Assembly: GCA_964504565.1 (NCBI GenBank)
Contig: CAZDEY010000001.1
Span: forward strand, 62,001-126,000
Length of the DNA stretch: 64,000 nucleotides
Source: Cesiribacter sp964504565
GTDB lineage: Bacteria; Bacteroidota; Bacteroidia; Cytophagales; Cyclobacteriaceae
Reading direction: 5' to 3'
Shown: positions 9,029 to 17,636 of the stretch, piece after piece
Layout of the letters: every line of letters begins with the position of its first letter
Numbering within the stretch: position 1 is the stretch's first letter
Position numbers and translations under genes: made by a program
Notes under the pieces: model-generated
Seen by the model: only the letters and a program-made list of their open reading frames with translations
Told to the model about the DNA's origin: nothing
The model's database searches: none

Positions 9029-9132
9029 GATTTTCGGTTCGAATCCGCCCGTGGATTTATATAGCTTCTACCAACGCTTTGATTATCCGGTAAAATCTTT
9101 ACAATTTTGTTCCTTATACAATTACCAAACCT

Positions 9133-9657
9133 ATGAAAAACTTTACTAACAACCTTTGGGTAGCCGTTTTAGCCAGCGGTGCCCTACTAGCCGGCAGTTG
9201 CGACTCTAACCCGTCGGAGTCGGCCGAGCACCAGGAAATGGTAGCCGCCCACGACGAAATGGAGGCTAACCACGAGCAGATGGAGGAGGCCCACGCCGAA
9301 ATGGAAGAAATGCACCAGCAGTTTATTGCCGCGCACCGCGAAATGAGCGAGGGCGAGGCCGATAGCGCTCACCTGGCTATTGAAGAAGATCACCAAGCCA
9401 TCCTAAGTAACCACCAGGCGCTTATTGACAAGCACGAGGAGCTAATTCAGAAGCACGAAGAATTAGAAGAGCAGCACGCTTCAGGCGAAATTACTGACGA
9501 ACAAATGAAGCAGGATCATGAAACCATGCAGGCCGAGCACGATACTATGCGCCAGGAACACGATAAGCTGATGCAGGAACACGAAAACATGAAGGCCGAG
9601 CACGAGCAAATGAAAGCCGAGCACGCTGAAACCGAAACGATGGAAGACAACGCCTAA
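9133..9657 (+). CDS. Histidine-heptad coiled-coil lipoprotein (putative metal-binding)
   Basis: 174 residues with a lipoprotein leader (lipobox LAGSC) followed by an almost wholly helical, charged body. It contains 18 histidines after the leader, and 15 of the 17 intervals between them are exactly seven residues (units such as NHEQMEE, KHEELIQ, AEHDTMR). Met or Leu often sits three residues after the histidine. A coiled coil with one face lined by His and acidic residues would bind zinc or a similar metal in the periplasm; this is inference. It is preceded by the best Zur-like palindrome and followed by a clear terminator, so it is monocistronic. The analogous Pseudomonas Zur operon also has a His-rich protein (PA4063), though similarity to it was not tested. 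Confidence 0.85.
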   Translation: MKNFTNNLWVAVLASGALLAGSCDSNPSESAEHQEMVAAHDEMEANHEQMEEAHAEMEEMHQQFIAAHREMSEGEADSAHLAIEEDHQAILSNHQALIDKHEELIQKHEELEEQHASGEITDEQMKQDHETMQAEHDTMRQEHDKLMQEHENMKAEHEQMKAEHAETETMEDNA

Positions 9658-9800
9658 ACTTTCGATTTACTAGAGGATATAAGTATCAAGATCTAAGTAG
9701 TAAGATTTATATAGCATACTGATCTAGTAGTCGACATACGGTAATTCTTTACTTGTGTAGTTGTAAGTTTAACTAATTAGTCTTTTTACTTAAGCAATTG

Positions 9801-9829
9801 AAAGCATACCTTAACCGGTATGCTTTTTT
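9801..9829 (+). terminator. Terminator of the His-heptad lipoprotein gene
   Basis: A 10-bp stem AAAGCATACC / GGTATGCTTT with loop TTAACC is followed by further T residues. Confidence 0.85.
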
Positions 9830-9872
9830 GCTACATATCGTAGCGTGTATAGCAATTATTAAAGTGAGCCTG

Positions 9873-10307
9873 TCACTCCTCGTACACCTCGGCATCTTCC
9901 AGTATATAATTGCACTGGTAGATATCGTCTTGGTTAAGCTTTAATCGGCCCTTTACGGTAACCACCTCGTCCATGCTAAATTTGGGGTGGCCAGCCTTTA
10001 ATTTTAACTCAACTATGGATTCCGGCCCACCACTGCCGCAGAAAAAACACGAGGCAAAGGGGTTCTGCGAAAGTACGTATAGCCCAGCCTTGCGGTCAAT
10101 AACTAACATATACCCCTTCATGTACACCTCTTTGCCCTCCAGCGCTTTTACCGACTTGCCAAAGGTTGGGTAGTAAAAGTAGGCCTGAACCTCCTCGCTG
10201 TACTTATCGGTAAAGCGAACATCGCTGAGGATTCGCCAGTTTATTTCGGTTTGCGCGTAGCCCGGAGCCGCCACCAGCAGCACCCACCCAAGTAGTAATT
10301 TAGCCAT
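9873..10307 (-). CDS. Exported protein with CxxCGxGGPE motif (DUF3299-like), ABC operon member
   Basis: 144 residues with a signal peptide ending near GYAQT. A short beta-barrel-like domain carries the motif CFFCGSGGPESIVEL, and an OB-fold-like tail reads VVTVKGRLKLN...CNYILEDAEVYEE. It resembles the small exported protein encoded with Zur-controlled MacB-type ABC transporters in other bacteria (DUF3299, as PA4066). Its start overlaps the end of the permease gene by 8 bp, so it is translationally coupled to it. Two cysteines in CxxC could bind metal. The family assignment is from memory of the motif and is moderate. Confidence 0.7.
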   Translation of the reverse strand: MAKLLLGWVLLVAAPGYAQTEINWRILSDVRFTDKYSEEVQAYFYYPTFGKSVKALEGKEVYMKGYMLVIDRKAGLYVLSQNPFASCFFCGSGGPESIVELKLKAGHPKFSMDEVVTVKGRLKLNQDDIYQCNYILEDAEVYEE

Positions 10308-11520
10308 TAGCCAAAGTTTTAGAAATGTTAATATTAAAAGCCTTCAGGGCCGGAAGCAGCGAGGCCAGTAAGCCCAGGGCTAGAGCCGCTAGCAATAGCC
10401 TGCTTTCCTCGGGCAACCATACCCAACTTGTAAAATCATAATGATAGTTAGCCGCTACCAGTTCAGTAGTTAGCCATAAGCCCAGCCGGCTACCCAGTAT
10501 ACCTAAAACAAAGCCGAGAAGGGTAAGTAATACGCCTTCCTGCACCACTAACCACACTAATTGCCCCCGGCTGGCCCCGTAGGTACGCATTAGAGCCAAT
10601 TCAAATTTTCGGTCCTTAAGGGCATTATAGAGGCTAATAAACACACTCAGGCCCGACACTACCATAATTACTACCGCCAGGGTACGCAGGGTTTCCAGGC
10701 CAACACCCATAAGATTAAACAAGCGGCTGATTTCGTAGGCGGGTACGGCCGCCTGCATCGTAGTGTTTTCGTTAATCATACGGGGTAACTGCAGCATGCC
10801 CATTGGGCTTCGGAATTTTACCAGCATCGCGGTTATTTCTTGTTCCCCGGCCGTTGTGTCTTCCTCTTCAGCTTCCCCATGGTTATGCTCACCCCCAGCA
10901 TGCTCGTGCTGGTGTACTTGCCAAACGCTTTCGGTGGCGGTAAGTATAAGCTGATCCAGCACCGAATTGCTGTAATTGAGTATACCTACCACCCGGTAAG
11001 CGTGTTCCTCGTGGGTTTCGCCCCCCTCGCTTAAGCCATGAGCACCGCTGAAGGTATCGCCCGGTTTTAACTTTAACTGTTGGGCAACGCCGGCCCCAAG
11101 GGTAACCTCCAGCGGTTTTTGCCAGAGCCGGCCCTGAGCCAAGGTGGCTGCGTAAAGTTCCGGATACTGATGAGTAGTGCCCACTATTCTAAATCCCTGG
11201 TAACTGTCGCCGTAGGAAAGCGGCACACTGGAGGCCACCAGGCGGTTATGTTGCAGTTTGCCGGCCTCGCGAAGCGAAATATTGCCGGTAGGGTCGTCAA
11301 TATGGTACACGGCCGAAAGTATAAGCTGCAGGGGACTGCCCTTGGCTCCCATCACCATATCAATGCCCCGTAGGTTATTGTCTAGCTGGGCCTGAATACG
11401 GTGGTTTATCTGGAGAATCAGGGAAATGATGCCTACCCCTAAGGCCAGGAGTATAAGGCTTAAGCTGGTACTAAGTGGCCGGCTAAGCATGTTGCGAAGG
11501 CTCAGTCGGAATATGTTCAT
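10300..11520 (-). CDS. FtsX/MacB-type ABC transporter permease with His-rich loop
   Basis: 406 residues. Topology is that of MacB/FtsX permeases: one N-terminal membrane helix (LSTSLSLILLALGVGIISLI), a large periplasmic domain, then three C-terminal helices (VVIMVVSGLSVFISLY, LLTLLGFVLGILGSRLGL, LLLAALALGLLASLLPALKA). At about residues 202-222 the periplasmic domain carries a His/Glu-rich insert (HQHEHAGGEHNHGEAEEE), a likely metal-binding loop. The gene overlaps the ATPase gene by 4 bp (ATGA) and the next gene by 8 bp. The set resembles the Zur-regulated PA4063-PA4066 system; such MacB-like transporters move substrates between envelope compartments rather than importing zinc directly. The substrate is unknown. 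Confidence 0.88.
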   Translation of the reverse strand: MNIFRLSLRNMLSRPLSTSLSLILLALGVGIISLILQINHRIQAQLDNNLRGIDMVMGAKGSPLQLILSAVYHIDDPTGNISLREAGKLQHNRLVASSVPLSYGDSYQGFRIVGTTHQYPELYAATLAQGRLWQKPLEVTLGAGVAQQLKLKPGDTFSGAHGLSEGGETHEEHAYRVVGILNYSNSVLDQLILTATESVWQVHQHEHAGGEHNHGEAEEEDTTAGEQEITAMLVKFRSPMGMLQLPRMINENTTMQAAVPAYEISRLFNLMGVGLETLRTLAVVIMVVSGLSVFISLYNALKDRKFELALMRTYGASRGQLVWLVVQEGVLLTLLGFVLGILGSRLGLWLTTELVAANYHYDFTSWVWLPEESRLLLAALALGLLASLLPALKAFNINISKTLANG

Positions 11521-12143
11521 AGGGCCAACGTTCGGTTGAAGTAAGGTTTCAGTCGGGAGTCGTGGGTAATAATAATGAGCTGAGCCCCCGTACCAGCGGC
11601 CTGCTCCTGCAGCAATTCCGCCACCCGCGCACAGTTTTTATCATCGAGGCTGGCGGTTGGTTCATCGGCCAGTATAAGCTGCGGCCGGTTTACTACCGCC
11701 AGCGCTATAGCGGCCCGCTGCTGCTCACCCTGGCTCAACCGGTACGGCTTATGGCTGCTTTTATGCCCAATGCCTAGGCTATTCAGCACTTCGCGTATAC
11801 GCTGCTGGTCGGGCGCTTTGCCGGCCAGGTACTGCACCAACGCCAGATTTTCCTGCACGCTAAGGGTTTTTATAAAGTGCGGCCGCTGAAAAACCAAACC
11901 GATATGTTGGCCCCTAAACTGGTCTAGTTGGGCCAGGGAAAGTGCTTGCAAAGAAGTGCCCATCAGCTCAACGTAACCCGAATTGGGCTTTAGGAGCCCC
12001 GCCAGTAAGTGCAGCAGCGTAGTTTTGCCAATACCCGATTCGCCTAAAATCAGCAGGTTTTCTCCCTTATCCAGTTGAATATCTGGAAAGTGAAAACTGG
12101 TTTGCGGGCTATAAGCAAAATGCAGCGACTGGGTTTTTACCAT
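11517..12143 (-). CDS. ABC transporter ATP-binding protein (LolD/MacB type)
   Basis: 208 residues from ATG 12143. Walker A is GESGIGKT, the signature is LSQGEQQRAAIA, Walker B is LILADEPTASLDD and the switch histidine is in LIIITHDSR. The upstream in-frame TTG at 12161 would add six residues and is less likely. It is the first gene of a three-gene overlapping operon with the permease and the exported CxxC protein. A Zur-like palindrome lies 44 bp upstream of the start, the same distance as at the MerC-domain gene. Confidence 0.92.
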   Translation of the reverse strand: MVKTQSLHFAYSPQTSFHFPDIQLDKGENLLILGESGIGKTTLLHLLAGLLKPNSGYVELMGTSLQALSLAQLDQFRGQHIGLVFQRPHFIKTLSVQENLALVQYLAGKAPDQQRIREVLNSLGIGHKSSHKPYRLSQGEQQRAAIALAVVNRPQLILADEPTASLDDKNCARVAELLQEQAAGTGAQLIIITHDSRLKPYFNRTLAL

Positions 12144-12187
12144 ACTAAATTTAAATACCAAGGCAAATTACGTAAGCCATGCCTTAA

Positions 12188-12204
12188 ACGCAATTTTGTT
12201 GCAT
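12188..12204. promoter_or_regulatory. Candidate Zur-like operator, copy 3
   Basis: ACGCAA-TTTTG-TTGCAT matches the consensus ATGCAAnnnnnTTGCAT in 11 of 12 half-site positions. It lies 44 bp upstream of the ABC ATPase start on the minus strand. Confidence 0.5.
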
Positions 12205-12777
12205 ATAATGAACGTTGGTACGGCAACATAATTGTGTGGAATTAAATTCAGGGTAATGCAAAATGGCCGTTAGCCGCAGTCCAAATTTCTGATGTCAGCC
12301 CTGCGGTAACTAAAACCTAGTGCAGTAAAGCCAATTGTATTTAGCTAAGCTTTGCAAGTTAAGCTGGCTTTTCAATTTTCTAATATTTGAAATTTAAGGG
12401 TATAAAATATGCCATAACTATATAGGCGATAAAAACGAATTAATATTTATTACAGATTTTTAATACTTGCGTCTTGCTTGCTTACCATTTCTAATACGTT
12501 TACCTAAGTTAATTGTAGATTAAATTAAGGTTAAGAATCTTTATTATTTAAGACTGAATTAAACAGACGTTCATATTACTTAGCCTCACTAAGGAATTTA
12601 CGATTCTGTCTCTTATGATATTATTCCGCTGATTTACAGTATGTTATTTTTCTAATTCTTATTCGCATCAACTTTTCAAAAAATATATTTCACTTTTCTT
12701 GCAATAGTGTTGCGTTATTAAATTATTACTGAATATATTGCAGAACAACATTTTAACCAACCACTATTTATTTTTTT
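12205..12777. other. AT-rich intergenic region before the subtilase gene, with a weak operator-like site
   Basis: No gene was seen. The stretch is strongly AT-rich and probably holds the subtilase promoter. At 12699-12715 TTGCAA-TAGTG-TTGCGT differs from the proposed metal operator at two half-site positions and lies 62 bp before the subtilase start; in such AT-rich DNA it may be chance. Confidence 0.4.
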
Positions 12778-14037
12778 ATGAAAAAGACCAAATTATTATT
12801 GGCCACTGCTGCATTGTGCGGCACTATGTTTTCCTGCGCTGAGGACGAGTCCTCAATGCTGGATCAAAAGCTAGTTGAGGAAGCAGTTGGTGCCGACCAG
12901 CTAATTCCTGACCAGTACATTGTAATATTTAAAGAAGGCTCTATGGCTTCCGGCCGAGTGAACGAACCGGCATTTACCGATAGAGCCAGCAAACTGGAGT
13001 ATAGCCAGCAGGCCATTGCCCGGGCCAAAAAAGACCTGAATGAGTTTTATAAGCAAAACAGTATTGCTACTACTCAGGTAAAAGCTGAATTTACCTCGGT
13101 ATACAGTGGGTTTGTGGCTAAGCTGGACAAGAACAAACTTACCCAGCTTCAGAACGACCCGCGCGTAGACTTTATTGAGCAGGATCGGATGGTAACCTTA
13201 GATTTTGAGGTAGAAGCAGTATATACTGAAGAAACACTACCCAAAGATTTAAGTAATGCCCGGGTAGCCGCTCAATCTACAACCTGCGCTATTTCTAATG
13301 CCGGTGGTGCGGCCAGTGGCTCCGGAAAAAATACCTTTATCTGGGTAGTAGATACCGGCATTGACTTAAACCACCCCGACTTGAACGTGAATACTACTTT
13401 CTCTCGCTCATTTGCCGATTCCAGCCCGGATGATAGCAACGGCCACGGTACCCACGTAGCCGGTATAGCCGGTGCCATCAGCAACAGCATTGGTGTAGTT
13501 GGCGTATCGGCCGGTGCCCAGGTAGTAGCAGTTGATGTGTTAGGCTCCGGCTCAGCGCCAACCTCAACCATTATTAGCGGCATGGACTACGTAGCGGCTA
13601 ATGATATTGCCGGTGACGTAGTAAACATGAGCCTAGGACCACGGAACCGCACCGGTTGTTCAAGCTCAAGCGCTTACCGTAGTGCTCTGGAAAGATTAAA
13701 TGATCAGTCGTTAATTGCTTTAGCTGCCGGTAACTCATCGGATGATGCGGCTTTCTACGACCCTGCTTGCCAGAACCTAAGCCGCGTGTACACCGTAGCG
13801 TCTATGACTTGTAGCGAATCGTTCTCTTCGTTCTCTAACTTCGGCAGCCCGGTTGACTGGATTGCTACTGGTAGCAGTGTAACCTCTACCTACCGTGGCG
13901 GTGGCTACGCTACCCTTAGCGGAACCTCAATGGCCTCGCCGGTGGTAGCCGGTATTCTTCATCAGAGAAACGGTGCCCCTCGCCAGTGTGGCAGCGTATC
14001 CTTCGGCGGAAGAACCTATAAAGTAGCCTGCCGCTAA
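12778..14037 (+). CDS. Subtilisin-like serine protease (S8), lipoprotein with I9 propeptide
   Basis: 419 residues. Leader MKKTKLLLATAALCGTMFSC gives a lipobox at Cys20. An inhibitor I9 propeptide follows (~40-140: IPDQYIVIFKEG ... VDFIEQDRMV), then the catalytic domain with Asp in WVVDTGIDLNHPDL, His in NGHGTHVAGIAG and Ser in GTSMASPVVAGIL. This is a proteinase K-like arrangement with paired cysteines (TTCAISN, TGCSSSS, DPACQNL, TCSESF). The C-terminus has a short Cys-containing tail (RQCGSVSFGGRTYKVACR). It stands alone between a long AT-rich leader and a terminator. Substrate unknown; a nutritional or surface protease is likely. Confidence 0.93.
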   Translation: MKKTKLLLATAALCGTMFSCAEDESSMLDQKLVEEAVGADQLIPDQYIVIFKEGSMASGRVNEPAFTDRASKLEYSQQAIARAKKDLNEFYKQNSIATTQVKAEFTSVYSGFVAKLDKNKLTQLQNDPRVDFIEQDRMVTLDFEVEAVYTEETLPKDLSNARVAAQSTTCAISNAGGAASGSGKNTFIWVVDTGIDLNHPDLNVNTTFSRSFADSSPDDSNGHGTHVAGIAGAISNSIGVVGVSAGAQVVAVDVLGSGSAPTSTIISGMDYVAANDIAGDVVNMSLGPRNRTGCSSSSAYRSALERLNDQSLIALAAGNSSDDAAFYDPACQNLSRVYTVASMTCSESFSSFSNFGSPVDWIATGSSVTSTYRGGGYATLSGTSMASPVVAGILHQRNGAPRQCGSVSFGGRTYKVACR

Positions 14038-14058
14038 GCACTTAGTTTATTTTATTTC

Positions 14059-14091
14059 AGCTCCCTCAGCTTAGTTGAGGGAGCTTTTTTT
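14059..14091 (+). terminator. Terminator of the subtilase gene
   Basis: A perfect 10-bp stem AGCTCCCTCA / TGAGGGAGCT with a 7-base loop is followed by TTTTTT. Confidence 0.9.
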
Positions 14092-14370
14092 GCTTTAAAT
14101 TCTACAGGGAGTAGGATATTGCTCAATATTTCTTCCATGCTTCTATAGGAAGAGGCCCCCTGAAATTGTATTGCTACCAAATTTAACAGGCTAAAGGTAT
14201 ATGAAGCCATTTCTTTCAAAAAACCCCTTCAGTACAGGCCAATGGGTTATTATTCAGCTTCACACTACAATTCTCTATTCCTTTATAAACTTGAGTATGC
14301 AGAACTATATAATATTAGGCTACCCAACTCTGTTTAATGCCTAAAATATAGTTGCACGCTTAGCTTCCAT
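14092..14370. other. Intergenic, no feature seen
   Basis: AT-rich spacer between the subtilase terminator and the convergent kinase gene. No open frame, hairpin or repeat was recognised. Confidence 0.5.
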
Positions 14371-17300
14371 TTACTCAGCAGTACTAACCGAGACTGAAGC
14401 TGAAGCACTGGAAGAAGCATTTGGCTGATTTAGATGTACGGTAAATGTGGACCCACGACCGGTTTCGGAACTTACCGAAATGCTACCACCGTAGTTTTCC
14501 ACGGTTCTCTTTACGGTATAAAGGCCCACTCCGGTACCTTCAACGTGGTTATGTAGGCGCTTAAACATCTGAAACAATTTAGCTTGCTCTGCCCTACTAA
14601 GGCCTAAACCGTTATCGTCAACCCTAAGCTCCACGCCCTGCGGTGTTGCCCGGGTACTAACCTTAACCTGCGCCGGTACGCCGGGGCGGTGGTATTTAAA
14701 CCCATTGCTAAGTAAATTGTATAGAATTGAGCGCAAATGCTGGGGCGGAAACTCAACGTCTTGTACCTGAAAATCAGTTTGAAGGGTACCTTCACTAGAG
14801 GTAATCAACTGTTCAATATCGGGCAAAACCTCCTGTAGCATAGCTCGCAAATCTACTAGCTCCGGTGGGCTGCTGTTTTCTTTTTGCACTTTGGCTACAT
14901 TGGTAAGCTCCTGTATAGTTTTGCCCAGCCTGCCCACCGCGCTGCGCATAAATTCCAAAATTTCGTGTTGCTTGGCCGTATTTTCGGTATCCATACGGCT
15001 ACTCATTAGCTTAACCAGGCCGTCCAGGTTATTTACCGGCGAGCGTAAGTCGTGCGAGGCGGTATACACAAAGTTATCTAAGTCCTGGTTTACGCGGCGT
15101 AGGCGCTGGTTAGCTAGCTCCAGTTGTTGGTTAAGAGCCCGCTGTTGGTCTTCGGCAATTTTCTGCTCATGAATATCAATAGAAACCCCAACCCACAGTT
15201 CAATTTCGCCTTCTGAATTACGTACCGGCTCGGCGCGGTGCAAAAACCAGCGGTAATTGCCGGTTTTACCTTCTTTAATCCGATACTGAATATTGTATTT
15301 TTCGCCCGTCCGTACGGAATGGAGCCAAGCCTCAGTGCATCGCTCCTGATCGTCGGGGTGAAGTGCTGGCCGCCAGCCCCAGTTCAGGCATTCTTCAGCC
15401 GTAAGGCCGGTATAATCGAAGCAGCGCTGGTTAAAGTAGTCTACACTGCCATTGGGCTGGGCCGTCCAGATAATGGTGGTAATAGCATCGGCCATCAGGC
15501 GAAACCGCGATTCGCTCTGGCGTAGGGCTTCTTCCGCCATTCGTCGGTCCGAAATATCAATTACATAGCCCGTATAACCATTAAATTCGCCCTGTTCGTT
15601 ATATATAGGCGCCCCGCAGTCTAAAGCCCAACTGTAGCTGCCATCGGGGCGGCGCAGGCGGTAGTCTAACGTAAACGGAGTTCCTTGTTGGGTAGCCTTT
15701 TTGAAAACTTCAGCAGTTCGTTCGTAATCGTCGGGGTGTATAGCATCTAGCCAGCCAAACCCCAAGCCCTCGCTTAATTCTTGGCCGGTATACGTTAGCC
15801 AGGTTTGGTTCAGGAAGGTACACTGATGTTCAGCGTTAGTTATCCAGAGCATTACCGGGGTGGTGTTGGTTATAGTACGGAAGCGGTATTCGCTTTCCCG
15901 CAGGGCGGATTCGGCATCTTTTTGCTCCTGAATATCCGTACAAGTGCCAAACCAGCGCACAATTTCCCCGGCATCGTTATACATAGGTAGAGCCCGGCCT
16001 AAAAACCAGCGGTAGTTTCCGGAACGTTCGCGCAGCCGGTACTCAATTGCATACTCCTTACCCGTAGCCAGGCTTTCGCGCCAGGCTTGCCACGCACGTT
16101 CCTGGTCATCGGGATGAAACTGGGCGTTCCAACCCTCGCCGGCGGTTTCAGCTTCGGGCTTGCCCACAAAGTCGTACCAACGCTGGTTGTAATAGTCGTG
16201 GTACCCATCGGGCTGGGTGGACCAAACAATTTGCGGCATAGCATCGGCTAGGGCCCTAAAACGAGCTTCGCTTTCGGTAAGGGCCAGTTGCGCCTGCCGC
16301 GCTTTGGTTACGTCCGTCATGGAGCCTAGCATACGTACAGCCTGACCACTTTCACTGTGTACTATAAAGCCCCGGTCGTGTACGGTTAAGTACTCTCCGC
16401 CCTGGGTCCGGAAACGGTATTCGTCGCTCCAGCTTTGTCCGTTGGCATCAATAACCTCGTGTATGCCGTGTACTACCCGTTCACGATCGTCAGGATGAAT
16501 ATTTTCGTACCACCAATCGGCGGTTTTACCAATTTCGGCGGCCCGGTAGCCAAACACCTTCTGCGTAGCCTCATTCCACTCTACGGCATTGGTAAGCAGG
16601 TTCCAGTCCCATATAGCATCGTTGGTAGCGCGGCCCACCAACCTATACTTTTCGGCACCTTTTTGCAAAGCCAGTTCGGCCTCTTTCTTATCCTGAATAT
16701 CGGTATCGCTGCCGTACCAGGCTATTATAGTTCCGGCTTCATTGCGCACGGGGTGAGCGCGCACCAGCATCCAGCGGTGGGTTTGGCTGGGTTTATGATA
16801 AAAGCGGGCTTCAACCTCGTATATAGTGCCGCTGGCTAGTGCATTATTCCAGAGGGTATGCAAGTTTGCTATATCCTCCGGATGAATCATACTAGCCCAC
16901 CCGGCCCCCAGGCCCTCGGCTACGGGCTGCCCGGTATATTGGGCCCAGCGATCGCTTAGGTAGGTAATGTCTCCCTGGGCATTGGCACTCCAGAGTAAAG
17001 AGGGTACCGCATTGGAAACCTGCTGAAGGGATTCGGCAATTGGGTGAAACGGGGAAGGCTGAATTTCGGCCAACAGTTGACCGGAAGATGTATCGGTAGT
17101 TAATTTAGTCAGGCGGATTTTCAGATTCTGATCGCCGGCAGCAATATGTAGTTCAGCCGGAGAGGCTTGGGTTGCCTGCCTAAGTTTACTTAAAGATTTC
17201 TCTATTTGGTTAGCTGCCGTTTGTAATATCGGGCAGGCGGCAAGATCTTGGCCTATAATTGCCCCGACATTGGCCGCCTGAAGCACTTGAACCGCCGCAC

Positions 17301-17406
17301 TATTGCACTGAAGCACCCGGCCGGTATCTTCCAGCACCAGCATGGGCGTGGCAGCAAGTGCAAAAACTTGGTAGAATTGGGTCTGCTCCTTCGCAGTAGT
17401 ATTCAT
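14371..17406 (-). CDS. Multi-PAS sensor histidine kinase
   Basis: 1011 residues, no membrane helix, so a cytoplasmic sensor. A degenerate PAS at ~10-75 is followed by five PAS_3-type domains, each with the repeated pattern ...YTG...GWxxxIHPDD and a PAC tail (WYGSDTDIQDKKEAE, WFGTCTDIQEQKDAE and others). The dimerisation helix carries the phospho-acceptor in YTASHDLRSPVNNLDGL, then come N box LLSNGFKYH, G1 DDNGLGL and G2 GTGVGLYTVKRT. The C-terminal tail is Ser/Ala-rich. No response regulator is adjacent, so its partner is unknown. The near-identical PAS units suggest internal duplication. Confidence 0.93.
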   Translation of the reverse strand: MNTTAKEQTQFYQVFALAATPMLVLEDTGRVLQCNSAAVQVLQAANVGAIIGQDLAACPILQTAANQIEKSLSKLRQATQASPAELHIAAGDQNLKIRLTKLTTDTSSGQLLAEIQPSPFHPIAESLQQVSNAVPSLLWSANAQGDITYLSDRWAQYTGQPVAEGLGAGWASMIHPEDIANLHTLWNNALASGTIYEVEARFYHKPSQTHRWMLVRAHPVRNEAGTIIAWYGSDTDIQDKKEAELALQKGAEKYRLVGRATNDAIWDWNLLTNAVEWNEATQKVFGYRAAEIGKTADWWYENIHPDDRERVVHGIHEVIDANGQSWSDEYRFRTQGGEYLTVHDRGFIVHSESGQAVRMLGSMTDVTKARQAQLALTESEARFRALADAMPQIVWSTQPDGYHDYYNQRWYDFVGKPEAETAGEGWNAQFHPDDQERAWQAWRESLATGKEYAIEYRLRERSGNYRWFLGRALPMYNDAGEIVRWFGTCTDIQEQKDAESALRESEYRFRTITNTTPVMLWITNAEHQCTFLNQTWLTYTGQELSEGLGFGWLDAIHPDDYERTAEVFKKATQQGTPFTLDYRLRRPDGSYSWALDCGAPIYNEQGEFNGYTGYVIDISDRRMAEEALRQSESRFRLMADAITTIIWTAQPNGSVDYFNQRCFDYTGLTAEECLNWGWRPALHPDDQERCTEAWLHSVRTGEKYNIQYRIKEGKTGNYRWFLHRAEPVRNSEGEIELWVGVSIDIHEQKIAEDQQRALNQQLELANQRLRRVNQDLDNFVYTASHDLRSPVNNLDGLVKLMSSRMDTENTAKQHEILEFMRSAVGRLGKTIQELTNVAKVQKENSSPPELVDLRAMLQEVLPDIEQLITSSEGTLQTDFQVQDVEFPPQHLRSILYNLLSNGFKYHRPGVPAQVKVSTRATPQGVELRVDDNGLGLSRAEQAKLFQMFKRLHNHVEGTGVGLYTVKRTVENYGGSISVSSETGRGSTFTVHLNQPNASSSASASVSVSTAE

Positions 17407-17636
17407 GGCAGCGGCTTACAACTAAATTTTTCAACCTAACCTAAATTTATCGGTAATCCTACAGGTAGGCTATAAAAATAGTATGAAATATCTGGTTATG
17501 AAGTTACCTCCAAGGTTTCGGAATTGAGCCTTTAACTTTGAAAATATACCTCTACTCTCTTAGTACATAACACACTAAGCACCCAGATTGGTATGGTTCT
17601 TACTAATAAAGAAATACAAATGATATGCCCTCTGGT

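Noticed and set aside
9031..9052. GGTTCGAATCC looks like a tRNA T-loop
   Set aside because: The bases around it do not form a T-stem, and no acceptor or anticodon arm can be drawn upstream.
13272..13583. Long antisense frames inside the subtilase, S9 peptidase and kinase genes
   Set aside because: They are shadows caused by codon bias of the real genes; none has a leader, start context or family motif.
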